From: Isoetes taiwanensis
Lineage: Eukaryota > Streptophyta > Lycopodiopsida > Isoetales > Isoetaceae
DNA length: 64,000 bases
Assembly: GCA_021234155.1 (NCBI GenBank)
Contig: JAJEKV010000212.1
Coordinates: 624,001-688,000 of the forward strand
Reading direction: 5' to 3'
Shown here: in pieces, positions 1 to 11,801 of the stretch
Numbering within the stretch: position 1 is the stretch's first letter
Layout of the letters: each line of letters starts with the position of its first letter
Notes under the pieces: generated by a model
Database searches by the model: none
The model's input: the letters and a program-made list of their open reading frames with translations, nothing else
Told to the model about the DNA's origin: nothing
Translations under genes and position numbers: made by a program

Positions 1-779
1 AGACCTTGACGGGGTCTATCACGTATGCCTCCCGTTGTGGCCGCGGGGCTTTAACTTTGTCCCACGTTGGAAAAGGTGGGGGCTTAGTACTATCAGTCTG
101 CTCATCGAGGGTACCACCGCTCCGATACCTCTTTCTCCACGACTGGGGGTTTGGAAGAGCTTGCCCCCTCGGTGTTGGGGATGTAATCCTCGTCCGAATC
201 GTCGGTCGAAGGCGGGGTCTGCTCGTCTGACGGCTCGTTGATGACGGGACCCATTCCTCCACCTACCAACCTTCATAACCCTTCTGGTGCCCGCCTTAAT
301 GCCTTTGAGCTTCTTCTTCTTCGGCTCGCCGGCTGAGGTTGGTTCGTCTTGCCGTCTCTTCGTTCTCCTCTCTCGGCGGCGCTCCTTGGCTTCATACTTG
401 CTGATGAATGCCGCGAGGTCTTCTTCTTCGGTGGGGCTAAGCCCGGCTGCCCTGCTCTTCCCTCTCCTCGGCTTCTGCCCGGGGCGGGCCCAAGCTTGGA
501 GTTGTTCTTACATTGTTGCATCCCCTCTGCTCCCGTTCCTCCTTGCTCCTCCTTTCTTCCTCGGCGATTTCTTTGAGGATTTGCTGCATAATGTCCGGGC
601 GCTCCTCGCCTATGATCTCCGTCGTGCGCTCCGGTCGAGTCGCCTCCTCCTTTGGATGAAGATTCGCCTTTGCCGGAAAAAGCGTTCTCGGAGTATGCTC
701 ACGAATGAGGGCGGGTTATTTGGTATTTGGAAGATTCGCGTCGGCGGGGCTTCCTAGCGGTTTGTTTGGTCCAGGCCAT
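1..779 (-). pseudogene. Gag-like protein remnant with a histone-H3-like N-terminus
   Basis: The minus-strand start codon at 779 opens MAWTKQTARK, which differs from the first ten residues of histone H3 at one position (W for R). A stop follows after 26 codons. The reading then continues through other frames with sensible charged sequence: RPDIMQQILKEIAEEERRSK near 560-620, a Lys/Arg-rich block near 300-400, and an acidic Ser/Pro stretch with STDDSDEDYIPNTEG near 150-220. Position directly after the leader of the LTR element argues for gag or a gag-like first ORF. No zinc knuckle is visible before the window edge. At least two frameshifts and one stop make this a pseudogene. The domain family was not recognised. 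Confidence 0.55.
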
Positions 780-968
780 GTTCGACGGTTCGCCGATCCG
801 AGCTATCGCCCGAGAAGATGCGCCTTGGCAAAAAGCGAAAGATTTCTAAGGAAGGGGAAATGGAAATGGGGAGGTTCTGGGTCTATTTATAGAGAATTGA
901 TTTTAGGTCAAACTTCAAACTACCTTTTGGGTCATCTAGAACATCTAAAACACCTTAATCTAAGCATG

Positions 969-1036
969 GTCTCACACGTTGCGCCCAGCCCGAAAATGGG
1001 AAGCCCATTTCCTGTCCTGGCGCGACGTGTGAGATA
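969..1036. repeat. Leader hairpin, copy 1
   Basis: The arms TCTCACACGTTGCGCCCAG and CTGGCGCGACGTGTGAGA are near-perfect reverse complements around a small loop that itself contains a mini-palindrome (ATGGG...CCCAT). It lies in the presumed 5' leader of the LTR element between primer-binding site and gag. A role as an RNA packaging or dimerisation structure is possible, but this is inference. Confidence 0.65.
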
Positions 1037-1170
1037 TGGTGGGACCCACTGTTAAATTTAATACTTTCTAGACATGTAACCTGCTAATTCTACTATTTCT
1101 TAGCTCCAATTAAGAATTATCAAGTTACTTTTCTGTGATTTATAACTTTTTAGTGTGTTTCAAGTTGAAT

Positions 1171-1239
1171 GTCTCACACGTTGCGCCCAGCCCGAAAATG
1201 AGATTCTCATTATCTGTCCTGGCGCGACGTGTGAGACCA
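1171..1239. repeat. Leader hairpin, copy 2
   Basis: Same outer arms as the copy at 969-1036. The loop differs (ATGAG...CTCAT) but keeps its own internal pairing, so the changes are compensatory. The two copies are 202 bp apart and in the same orientation. Confidence 0.65.
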
Positions 1240-1426
1240 CCCTACTTTTTTTGAGAGTTGGCTCACCAATTTTAGTCTTTTTATGTTTTCATTCATTTTA
1301 ACTGTTACTAGCTTAGCATAAACTACAAAAATGAGAAAAAAATTTCCCATTTTTCGAGGTTTAAGGATCCTATCAAGTTAGTACTACTGGGAGCATGGTC
1401 AGTGCTTTGCTCTTGGTCTCCAAGAA

Positions 1427-1442
1427 CATTGCTCTGATACCA
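1427..1442 (-). promoter_or_regulatory. Primer-binding site, initiator tRNA-Met type
   Basis: The minus strand reads TGGTATCAGAGCAATG, the usual plant LTR-retrotransposon site complementary to the 3' end of initiator tRNA-Met. It lies one base inside the LTR. Confidence 0.85.
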
Positions 1443-1443
1443 C

Positions 1444-3093
1444 TGTGACGTCCCCTACTCATATACGGTGCACACACTGTATACAAATAGGAGTTCTTCC
1501 CCCATACCAGCTCCACATGACGCAGAAGTGGCCGGGTTCGATTGGGAAGAGTGAAAGGGGTCATTTTACCCGTCTCCCTGGGGACCCTACCTAGGCTGAA
1601 GCGTAAATATACATGTCAGTATACAAGAGCATCACATAGCCACCTCTAAGGTGGTACATCACATCTGCATAAACAATGATCAGCACAATGCATATGGGAA
1701 ATCCTACCCAAGGCTGGAACCGCGGGGATGGACCGACAAGCTTGGGTCTCCGTGAGTTCATTGGGGCGCATGCACTGTGGCAATTGATTTGGCTGGCATA
1801 AGAACATGGCATTGGGTAGTCCACTCCATCCGCCCCTCCTGTGCACACTTTGCAGAGTAGGTTGAAAGGTGTTGGGACCTGATTGTAGCCCGCCGGATGC
1901 ATAGCCAAAGGGGCTATTCCTGGGTTACATCTCCCCAGTTCCGATGGGGCAGGTAGGGATCACTCCCTCCAGAGATCTACATGCTGACTCAAGGTGACTA
2001 GAGGGCCACTGTTGTTATTCGACTGAACCCATTGGAAAGTCATAAACACCACTTCACGGGTGTCGAGCCCATGCCTTACCCACACTCAGTGGTAAGCCAT
2101 TAGACCTAGTCACAATGTTCCCCGGTAGGCCTTACACACCAGAGGGATCGTTCAAGAGTCAGGACACGAACCTCCTTCTTAGCCAGTCTGGCCCCTCCAC
2201 CCCCAACCAGGTGTGGTTCTTGTACACAGGCCGAATCTATATGGTGCTAGAGAGGCTAATCTAGGAGCATCTACTACCAAGCTTTAGGTATCTACCCCCC
2301 TTCCCAATACAAGGAGTTCATAGAGCTACCTCATCCATATACATCACAGAAGAACTAAAGAACAAGATCTAATCTATATCATAGAGTTAGGTTCTTTAGT
2401 TAGGAACTGGTATCTAGAGATCTAGAAGGCTGCTATGGGCAATTTAATAGGCTAAACTTACTGATTCAATGACTAAAAGAGGGTTTAAGCTATTAAATTG
2501 CCTAAATACCTGATCCTTGAGTGCCTCCTCCTGACCTGAGTTCGACCATCCTGCTGAAATGCTCGAATCAAGGGAAACTAATGATGCAGTTCTCTCAGAT
2601 AGAGTCTGGGAGGCGGTTTTGGCTCTTGAGGCACCCAAAACAGAGCTCTAAAACCCTAGAAAACGAAAAATGGGCAAGTTAGGGTTTCCCCTCCTAAATA
2701 GACATGGGGGTTGGCTAGGGTTTCCAATTATCCCCTTTTGGCATGTGGGATAATTGGGAATGGGCCCACTTGCCTTTAATGGCTAGGTGGCAAAATGTGC
2801 CCACATGGAAAGGTGTGCCCACATTAATGTGCATATTGGTAAATGTGCACATTAATTACACACTTGGGTATGGCCCACTTGGCATAAAGTGTCCACATGG
2901 GAAAATGTGCACCTAGATAAATGTGCACATGGTTAAATGTGCACATTAATAAATGCACACTCCTTGCAAGTTGCCCCCTAAGGGCTACCCACCTGGCTAC
3001 ACGTCGGCGTACACGTCAGTCGGGGTGGCGTGTACGCATGACGAGGCAGTACAGTATACGTCCTGGGACCCTATACTGTGCTGGAACGTCACA
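1444..3093 (-). repeat. 5' LTR, 1650 bp
   Basis: On the plus strand the segment starts TGTGACGTCCCC and ends GGAACGTCACA, a short inverted repeat with the TG...CA ends expected of an LTR. It directly abuts the tRNA-Met primer-binding site, as a 5' LTR must. There is no convincing reading frame inside. A stretch at about 2790-2960 is built from loosely repeated motifs of the type AAATGTGCACATTAAT. The far boundary is inferred from the inverted termini alone because the partner LTR is not present. Confidence 0.7.
2790..2960. repeat. Degenerate short repeat inside the LTR
   Basis: Variants of AAATGTGCACATTAAT and the related TGTGCCCACAT recur about eight times with irregular spacing. They may be U3 regulatory repeats, but no function can be read from the sequence. 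Confidence 0.5.
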
Positions 3094-3232
3094 GTATGCT
3101 CTCGAGTACCTCTGGCAATTTTATGGTATTCCTATCCCTCTAAGTTCTTAGATAGATTTTATTCCAGGACCTCATTTTCCATTCCTTTGTCTATCTAGCT
3201 TCTGACAGCTTTCTCCCATTTGTTCTGCATTT

Positions 3233-5984
3233 ATGGCGAATTTTCCCCAAAAAAATAAACTTTTACATGGCCCGTCAGCTCTAAATTTAAATTCTCTTAC
3301 ACTCCTCCACAATTTCATGCTCCTTCCTGCTACTCAAAGGGACGCTCTACTCTCTCAGTTAAGTGCTTTTCATCTCGATCCTTCAAAAATTATCAAATTT
3401 GGGGATTTTGCTAACCAAGATCCTCCGTCAAAAGATATGAACCACTTCAGCTACTTTGCTCCAATCTGCCAAGATTGGATGCTAATGGGGTACCAGTTCC
3501 TCTATTTCCGAGACCAGCTCAACCTTACATCTCGGACGAGCAATTTGCCTCAGAATTTGAATACCAACAATCCAGGGCCCCCACAAACATACAGCTTTTC
3601 AGAGGTATTCACCTGAACTCACCTTTGGTTGCATCCAAAATTGAATCTTTATCAAAGGTTGGTGTTGTTGTCAAAGTTGATTCCATTAGTTTAAAAATAG
3701 AAAAACTTTGGGACCATCTCTTGAGGCTGCATAAAGGCATTGTCATAAACTCCATTTACTGGCTAAACTTTCCTTATATCCTGGTGGAATGTGGTTGCCC
3801 TAGGACTTCAAACTTCCTGCTTAAGCTTGGCCTCACAACCTGTGACACTTTTCAAATATCTTTCTTAAAATGGAATGCCACTTTACCTTTGAATGAATTC
3901 AAAAAGTATCACATTGCTTCTGTCACCATGAGTGAGCTAAGTCCCATTTACTGGAATGAAGATTGTTTCTCTTCTATTTTTAACTCCATTGGCACCTACC
4001 TTACCACAAAATATTCCTCATTCAAACCACCTAAATGCTTCGTTCAGCTGGATATTACCAAAGTCATCCCTACTGCCATATCCTTCTTAGATTTCTTTGG
4101 AAAAACTTGTATCTTACAACTTAGGTGGGTAGGTTTACCAAATCATTGCCAGAATTGTAATTCGAGACATAAGGTTGGCAGTGAATGTTTCCTTCCTCAC
4201 AAGGAAACAAACCTCAAGGTTATTCAAGAAAAAGGAATTGCTATCTCTGAGCAATCCAAACAAACCAACCATCATACAGCAACAGGCATTAACAGGCCAG
4301 TTCAAAGTACTCTTTGTCCTCAAAAAGAATGGAACAAAGTCAATGGCAGTGCTAGAAGAATTCAAAAATACAAGGAAGCTAGGAACTTGGTACAGCAGAA
4401 CCCTGACCTCTCCAATAACTCTCAGATCTCTTTCAGAACATCTTCTTCTGATAAGCATATGGGGATCAAGGTTCTAAACAAAGGAATATTCATCAAGGAA
4501 AATCGACCAGCAGATGGTATGGATAAGCCTACTCTGAAAACTATGCAGTCAAGTGAGACAGCAAAAGAATCCTCTCAAGGTGCTTTAAAAATAAGCAAAG
4601 CAAATATTGAACATAACAGAAACATGCTAAAAGGAAAAGGCAAGGTACCACTTCTGCCTTCAACAGTTAATCTTCATAAGACTCTATCAAACATCCTGAA
4701 GGATTCCAAGAACACCATCAGTCATCAAAATTTATCAAACAAATTTCCTCGAGATATTCAGATTGAAAACAAAATGGTCTCAGCTCCAACTACAGTGAAC
4801 AATAAATCTGAGACAGAAGGTTTGGATGGAGTTTCATTAATTAATGAAAAAGGTAATGAGTATACTAAAAAAGACATGCAAAATACATCTACAACAGCTC
4901 AAATCCCTCCAGTTAGGGACTCACGTCTCCCAAGTATTGTGGATATTGTGGATATTCAAGACACAGAACCTGTTCAAGACATTGGCAAAGATCTTGATGT
5001 ACTAGAAGTCTCAAATTCTTTTGCCATACTTGCAGATATAGCAGAAGACTCTGATGCTGATAATGATGCAGATGATATATGCATTGGTCCCATCTTGCCA
5101 CCCCTCCATCACACTCAGCCTCATATCACATCAACCACACATTTCATCCCCAACATTATACCTTCACCTGAAACAGAATCTGTAGCCCTCCTTATACATG
5201 TGGACTTTCTTGCACCTCACAACCAACCTCCCCTTCTTCTAAGATTGCAGCCATTTCCCCTGAGATAACTCAGCAGCTACAGGAACTAGAGGCAGTGACA
5301 GATATGGTGCCAGACATGGTGCCAGAATCCCCTGAACATATGCTAGTTGACTTAAATGGCAGATATGAAAAGGCTAGAGATATTTCAAATGTTTGGGAAC
5401 AAAACTTGTGGTATGCAGATTCTCAGGAACACACAGGGGTATTAGAGGTAGATTCTCAGCATGTCAAGGAGAAAATAGCTGACTCTACTCAAAAGGCATT
5501 TGCAGAGTTATCACACCTTCAACAAATTACTCCCAGGCAAGATCTTTCCAGTTCAAATGCTGAAGATAATTTGATGATGATTAATTCTAATATTGATAAT
5601 ATTGTAACTAACTCCATTGATACATCTTCAAATGAGCCTATACAATATGAGTGTTGCAAATACAAATTCTGGCAATGCTCTCACCTTGATAAATTGTCTG
5701 AGGATAATAATTCTGCAGATTCTGACCCTGATAAAGAAAATGCCCCTGAACATCACTTTTCAAAATCTGATACCCACTGGGATAATGATGTTTACCTCAC
5801 AGCTCACCAAGATAGGGCTTTTGCTGATCACTCTATAAACAAAACTTCCTCCAGAATCAAAAAGAAAAAAAACATATTCTTGGTCAAATCCAGAATACCC
5901 CTGCAGCTAACACCAGGCTTAAATCCAGAAGAGCTATTTAATTTCATTGATTCCCCCCAAGGTTGCCTTACCATAATTTATATC
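3233..5984 (+). pseudogene. LINE ORF1 (nucleic-acid-binding, zinc knuckle), frameshifted
   Basis: The protein runs through three frames: 3233-3616 (start MANFPQKNK), 3475-5268, and 5295-5984. The first two frames join in the overlap near 3500-3610 and the third follows the stop at 5266-5268. The middle section has the layout of plant LINE ORF1 proteins: a DUF4283-like region followed by LRWVGLPNHCQNCNSRHKVG at about 4120-4175, a zinc knuckle with spacing CX2CX3HX5C, slightly off the usual CX2CX4HX4C. After it comes a long polar Ser/Asn/Lys-rich tail. ORF1 proteins of this group bind the element's RNA in the retrotransposition particle. Two frameshifts mean it is unlikely to be functional. Confidence 0.7.
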
Positions 5985-7450
5985 ATGAAGATTCTCAGTT
6001 GGAATCTAAGAGGCATAAAAGGCCCTTTGAAAAGGAGAAGAGCCATTTCTCAAATCAGGAGTTATGATGCTGACATCATTTTCTTACAGGAACTTAGACT
6101 ACCCAGTTTTGAGTGCTCCAATCTGGCAGATTGGATTGGCCCTGGTTTTTCCTCTACCTGGATCGATGAGGGCTCTGCATTATTTGGAGACATCTTATTC
6201 ATAGCTCTGTCTACATTAGCCCTTGCATCTTGGCAATCAGTAATCTTTAAACACAATGAGTCTAGATTTGGTATAATAAACATCTATGCCTCCACTGACT
6301 CTAGAACTAGAGCTAACACTTGGCTCACTGTTAACAATTACATTGCATCTCAAGATTGTGACACTTGGATCATGGCAGGGGACTTTAATAACACGCCTAC
6401 CTGGAACTTGAAAATTGGTAAAAATCTCAACATATCTTCTGTTGAAAGAACTCAATGGGATCAAATGCTTGACAGCCATTTTCTACAGCATATCCCCTCT
6501 TCCACCTCAGCCTACACATGGTCTGATAAGCAAGAAGGGAATAGCAGAGTCTATTGTGCCCTTGACAGGTTCTACATAAACAATATTCAGAATGATGTCT
6601 GGAATAATTGCTTGGTCTACAGTAATGAGTGTACTTCAATATCTGATCACCAGCCTCAATTCTTCACCACCAATCTCACACTTTCTATCAAGAGGCATGG
6701 AAATACTCCTTTTAAGTTGAACTGCTCCCTCCTTGATTCAGATTCTTTCTGTCAAGATTTCATAGCCTTTTATGCCACTCTTCCCAAAGTCAGATCTACA
6801 AACTCCATGAGATCCTTTTATGCCAATCTAAAAAACTCCAAGGCCTGGATCAAACAGTGGTCAAAGAACTTACATGAGATCAAGCAAGCTGAAAAAAAAA
6901 CTTATATGCAAGAAATGAAGGATGGTAGAATTAAACTGCAAGAAGACCCCTTCAACATCGAGCTTCATAGGCAAGAAGGAAATATGGAAATGGCCATCAA
7001 AACAATTGAGGAATTGGAAGCAAAAGGAGCATCCATCAGATGTAAGCTTAAATACCTATCCAATATGGATCATGCAAACTCCAGGTTCTTCTACAGAGTT
7101 GCTAAATCTAGACTTTTGAAAAGTCAACTTACCTCTGTCAAGGATATGGAAATGATAACACCATTTCTGATCAAAAAGAAATTTCCAATTTCTTCTGCTC
7201 AAACTATGCAAGTATTTTCTCCCAACCCAATGACAGCCATGTCCAAGTTGCAGAAGCCAAAACTTTCACTGATTTGATTGAAATTAATGGCCTCCACAGT
7301 AATATTGCTATGACACCTGCTATGGATGCTATTCCAAATGCTGAAGAGATTTTTTCTACCCTAAAGAGTCTTGCAAAAGGTAAAAGTCCAGGTCATGATG
7401 GGTTGCCCCCTGAATTTTTCCAGCCTTGTTGGGCTAAGGTTATTGTGTAG
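5985..7450 (+). pseudogene. LINE ORF2 fragment: endonuclease plus start of reverse transcriptase
   Basis: The natural start is probably MKILSWNLRG at 5985, the usual beginning of plant LINE ORF2, although the open frame extends back to 5295. Apurinic-type endonuclease motifs follow in order: FLQELRL, AGDFNNTPTWN, CALDRFYIN and SISDHQPQ. Together they cover the catalytic Glu, Asp/Asn and Ser-Asp-His positions. The frame breaks near 7190-7277 and continues in the next frame with EIFSTLKSLAKGKSPGHDGL, the conserved segment just before the reverse transcriptase fingers. It then ends at the stop at 7448-7450. The rest of the polymerase is missing. Confidence 0.8.
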
Positions 7451-7474
7451 GTAACACAACAAGAGAATGGACAT

Positions 7475-7710
7475 TTAGCGACGTGGGCTTGCGACGTCTG
7501 TGCGACGTGACGTCGCAAATAACGTCACCATGCGACGTCAATGCGACGTCACATCGCAGACACGTCGCATGCGACGTGTGGTGCGACGTTTGACACCGTG
7601 ACGTGGCAGATCTATCACGCCAGGTGCGCCACGTCTATGACCACGTCGCATCGCGTGCGTCACTTTTGTGCGACGTGACGTCGCGCGGGACGTCTGCTGG
7701 ACGTCTAGTG
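7475..7710. repeat. Left subterminal GCGACGT repeats
   Basis: More than ten occurrences of GCGACGT or its variants in both orientations, some joined as palindromes such as TGCGACGTGACGTCGC. In CACTA elements such repeats are binding sites for the TnpA-type protein. Confidence 0.65.
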
Positions 7711-10700
7711 TACTTTGTTCTTTTTGGAGAACAAGGGTGGTCTTCTGGCCACGAAAGTTGGTCCCCAGGGTAATGTCGATATTCTGAGTCCATTGGAAGA
7801 GCCAAATCATGGTTTTGGAGAGGGAAAATTGCTCGTCCATCGCCAGGGCCTTCGTAAGAGAACTTTTGTGGCAGCATGTGAGCTCTGGAAGACTCGGAGC
7901 TATTTCATCGTGCACCAACACTGCATATCCTAGTGAAATGTTTTTCTCATGTCCGCACCGGCACGTTGCATCGCTTGTCAAAATTCCACCTTTTTTCGAT
8001 GCAGAATTTTTTAGTTATGCGTTCTTTTGCATTCATGCTTCATAAATTCGTAATTAATGCATGGTATGGAATTAAATTCTGATTTTTTCTCAGTTGGCTT
8101 CCTAGATCATCCCCAGCATACAGGCAAATTTTTAGAATTTCCGGATAAAGTTCTGATCAAATAGATAGCATTCAAGCGGTCTAGGCAGCCTGTTGTTGGG
8201 CAGTAGCAAGACATTCATAAATTCGTAATTAATGCATAGTAAGGAATTAAATTCTGATTTTTTGTCAGCAGGCTTCCTAAGTCATCGCCAACGTACATGC
8301 CAGTTTTCAAAATTTCGGACAAGGTTTAGATCAAAGTGTTTGCATTAGTACGCGGTGGGGGCGACTGTTGTTGGGCGAGGCGGGCACACTTGCCAAGTCA
8401 AACAAGGCCGGGACCTTGCAAGGCCGCCTCATTAGGGGAGAGTCCGAACCCCAAGAGGCGAGCCACAAAAAGTTTCCCGTCGTCGCCCGGGGCCAAGCGG
8501 GAGAGGGAAGTTGCCCGTCGCCGCCGGGCCTTCCGGGAGAGGACTTTTGGGGCAAGCTGCTTCCAGGTGGTTTTTAGGGTCCGTGCTCTGGCGTCAACAC
8601 CCCCCCTCTACGTCAAGACACGACGCAAGGTCCTAGTCGAATCTGACAAGGATAGAGCCTCCGAAACGTAAACCCTATGAGTTGCGAGGGTTCTAGCGGG
8701 GTTTTGCGTTTTGGATGCCGAAGTTTTGGTCCTTTGCACTTGGGACTTGGCGGATAAGATGCGATTGAGAAGCGAAGCAAGGGAACTGGCGGAATGGAGT
8801 TTGGATCTGTACTCCTCCCGTTGTGGCAGTTAGAAGTAAAGTAGACTTTTGCGATAACAAGACATTCATAAATTCGTAATTAATGCATAGTACGGAATTA
8901 AATTCTGATTTTTTTTGTCGTGAGGCTTCCTAAGTTATCGCCAACATACGAGCCGGTTTTCAAAATTTCTGGACAAGATTTAGATCAAAGTGTTTGCATT
9001 AGAACGGTCCGGCAACTGTTGTTGGGCAGCCGGTGGGCACACTCTTGCCCAATTCAAACAAGGCCAGGACCTTGCAAGGCCACCTCATTAGAGGGGAGAG
9101 TCCGGACAGGAGGAGAGCCCCAAAAGTTTCCCGAGGCAGCCTTTCTGGCGGTGCTCCCAGGGGGGCCGTGACGCTAAAGACCACACTCCGGGATCTCGGT
9201 TCCCCTATCCGGCCATTTGAATCCTTCTGTTCAAGGGCCCCTGTCCCCGATAAGGTCCAAAAATCCAACATCCGGTCCGGGAGAACTTATCAAAAGCATA
9301 AGCGCCCCGTCTAGGGTCGACCGTGTAGAAACCAAAGTGTTTTGTCGTTCAAACATTGCCGGAGGCTCGGAATGGCGATTCGACTTCGCCACATCGTCAG
9401 GGAGACCGAAATTACCCTAGAGACCAAGTTGCCGCGGGGTTTTGCAAAAGAAAGAAACACTTACGCCCCACGTTGCGATGGTAATGACCACCTCCTAGGC
9501 CAATTGACTACGAGTGTGTTGGACATGAGATAGTTTGACGCTACCCGAGAAGGGGTGGTCTTTTGGCCATGAAACTTGGTCCCGGTGGCAATGTCGACGT
9601 TCCGAGTCCATTGGCGAGCCGAATCACGATTAGGAGAGGGGAAGGCCCGTCCGTCATGAGGCCTTCGGAGAGGACTTTTGGGGCAAGGCTGCTTCCGGTG
9701 GTTTTAGGGTGCGTGCTCTCGCGTCAACACCCCCCCTCACGTCAAGACACGGCGCAAGGTCCTAGTCAAATCGACAAGGATAGAGCCTCGGCGTAAACCC
9801 TATGAGTTGCGGGTTCTAGCGGGGGCTTGCGTTTTGGATGCGAGTTTTGGTCCTTTGCACTTGGGACTTGGCCGATAAGATGCGATTGAGAATGCGAAGC
9901 AAAGGGGAACTGGCGGAATGGAGTTTGGATCTGTATTCCTCCCGTTGTGGCGGTTAGAAGTAAAAGGCGACTTTGCAGTAACAAGACATTCATAAATTCG
10001 TAATTAATGCATAGTACGGAATTAAATTCTGATTTTTTTGTCAGCAGGCTTCCTAAGTCATCGCCAACATACTGAGCCGATTTTCAAAATTTCTGGACAA
10101 GATTTAGATCAAAGTGTTTGCATTAGAGCGGTTAGGGCAGCTGTTGTTGTTGGGCAGCACCGGGGCACACTTGCCCAATTCAAACAAGGCCAGGACCTTG
10201 CAAGGCCACCTCATTAGAGGGGAGAGTGGGACCCGAGGTGAGGCGAGCCCCAAAAGTTTCCCCGAGGCAGCCTTTCCTGGCAGCGCTCCCCCGGGGGGCC
10301 GTACGCTAAAGACCACACTCCGGATCTCGGTTCCCCTATCCGACCGTTGAATCCTTCGTTCAAGGGCCCTGTCTCGATAAGGTCCAAAAAATCCAACATC
10401 CGTCCGGAGAACTTATCAAACCGCCGGCGTCCCCGTCGGCCAGGTGTAGAAACCAAAGTGTTTTGTCGTTCGGACATTGCGGAGGAGCTCGGAATGGCGA
10501 TTCGACTTAAGCCACATCGTCAGGGAGGCCGAAATTACCCTAGAGACCAAGTTGCGCGGTCAGTTTTGCAAAAGAAAGAAAACACTACGCCCTACATTGC
10601 AAGATTCGGTGACCACCTCCTAGGCCAATTGACTACGAGTGTGTTGGACATGAGATAGTTTGACGCTATCTCGAGAAGGGGTGGTCTTTTGGCCATGAAA

Positions 10701-11182
10701 CTTGGTCCCCGGGGCAATGTCGATGTTCAGGAGTCCATTGGCGAGCGAATCCACGATTCCGGGAGAGGGGAAGTTGCCCGTCCGTCGCCGGGCCTTTGGG
10801 AGAGAGGACTTTTTGGGGCAAGCTGCTTTCCTGTGGTGGTTTTAGGGTCCGTGCTCGGCGCCAACACCCCCCTACGCCAAGACCACGGGCGCTAAGGTCC
10901 TAGTCGAATCGACAAGGATAGAGCCTCAAACGTAAACCCTATGAGTTGCCGGGTTCTAGCTTGGGGTTTTGCGTTTTGGATGCCGAAGTTTTGGTCCTTT
11001 GCACTTGGGACTTGGCCGATAAGATGCGATTGAGAATGCGAAGCAAGGGGAACCCAGCGGAATGGAGTTTGGATCTGTACTCCTCCGTTGTGGCGGTTAG
11101 AAGTAAAGGGCGACTTTGCGATAGCAAGACATTCATAAATTAAGTAATTAATGCATAGTACGGAATTAAATTCTGATTTTTT

Positions 11183-11801
11183 TTTTTTTTTTTTGAAGAA
11201 CGTATCGGCAATATATTAAAAGAATGGTAATGTTACAAAGCAAGTGAGGAGGAAGGAGGCGCCCCAAAGAGACAAAGTGATACCTCGACACTCCACAACA
11301 AGCTGCAACTCCCCTTTTTGCATAACCGGGCCATCACCATCTACCACACCCAAGAAGTCGCCTAAATGGAAAACTTCCGCTCTACTAAGCCCAAGGGGGA
11401 ACACCAAAAGCTTTGAAATAGCTTGTACTCGAAGTCGAGGAATCGAGAGGGCTGCCGCTTGAATCCCTGAAAGATCCACAAACCGCCGCTTCCAAATCAA
11501 CCACACCAACCAAGCCATACGGATGCAAGGCTTCTTTGCCCGTCTGGCGGCCAAGCACCAGGATATACATGAAGCAACAATTGTTGGCTATTCAATCTCA
11601 CGAAACAGAGCCCGACCCAATCCGGGCAACACGCAAGTGAGGGCATAAAACCGCACAATGCTCCCTGAGTCTCACGATGAAGGCCACAACAAGGGCAAAG
11701 GGGCTCACACCCGCCTAAACCGACTCACAAGGACATTCACCACGTCTGGCCGGTGCACCACACATACGAAGCACCCGAACCTTTGGTGGGGAAGTGAGCA
11801 C
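11183..11801 (-). mobile_element. LINE 3' fragment, copy 1 in the satellite
   Basis: The minus strand ends with a stretch typical of plant LINE 3' ends (TTAATATATTGCCGATACG followed by about 18 A). Upstream of it is degenerate C-terminal coding sequence (...LVWLIWKRRFVDLSG...). The insertion is flanked by target duplications of the satellite's AT module: TTAAATTCTGATTTTTT at 11166 and TAAATTCTGATTTTTT at 11803. It is 5'-truncated to about 620 bp. Confidence 0.75.

Larger units (their letters stand above)
1..3093 (-). mobile_element. LTR retrotransposon, 5' part (LTR, PBS, leader, gag start), runs off the left edge
   Basis: Read on the minus strand the order is LTR (3093 to 1444), a one-base spacer, a primer-binding site TGGTATCAGAGCAATG (1442 to 1427), a roughly 650-base leader, and a gag-like reading frame from 779 leftwards. 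This is the canonical 5' end of a plant LTR retrotransposon primed by initiator tRNA-Met. The second LTR and any pol genes lie outside the window, so I cannot assign Copia or Gypsy. The gag frame is broken several times, so this copy looks dead. The boundary at 3093 rests on the inverted TGTGACG/CGTCACA ends and not on a second LTR. Confidence 0.8.
3190..7454 (+). mobile_element. L1-type LINE, 3'-truncated by a CACTA-like terminus
   Basis: Plus-strand non-LTR retrotransposon with a DUF4283/zinc-knuckle type ORF1 followed by ORF2 with an endonuclease and the first residues of a reverse transcriptase. Coding stops at 7450, immediately before the CACAACAAG terminus at 7455. The missing reverse transcriptase does not resume beyond the other terminus at 29292. 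The left boundary lies somewhere between 3094 and 3232 and is not marked by any visible target-site duplication. Confidence 0.8.
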
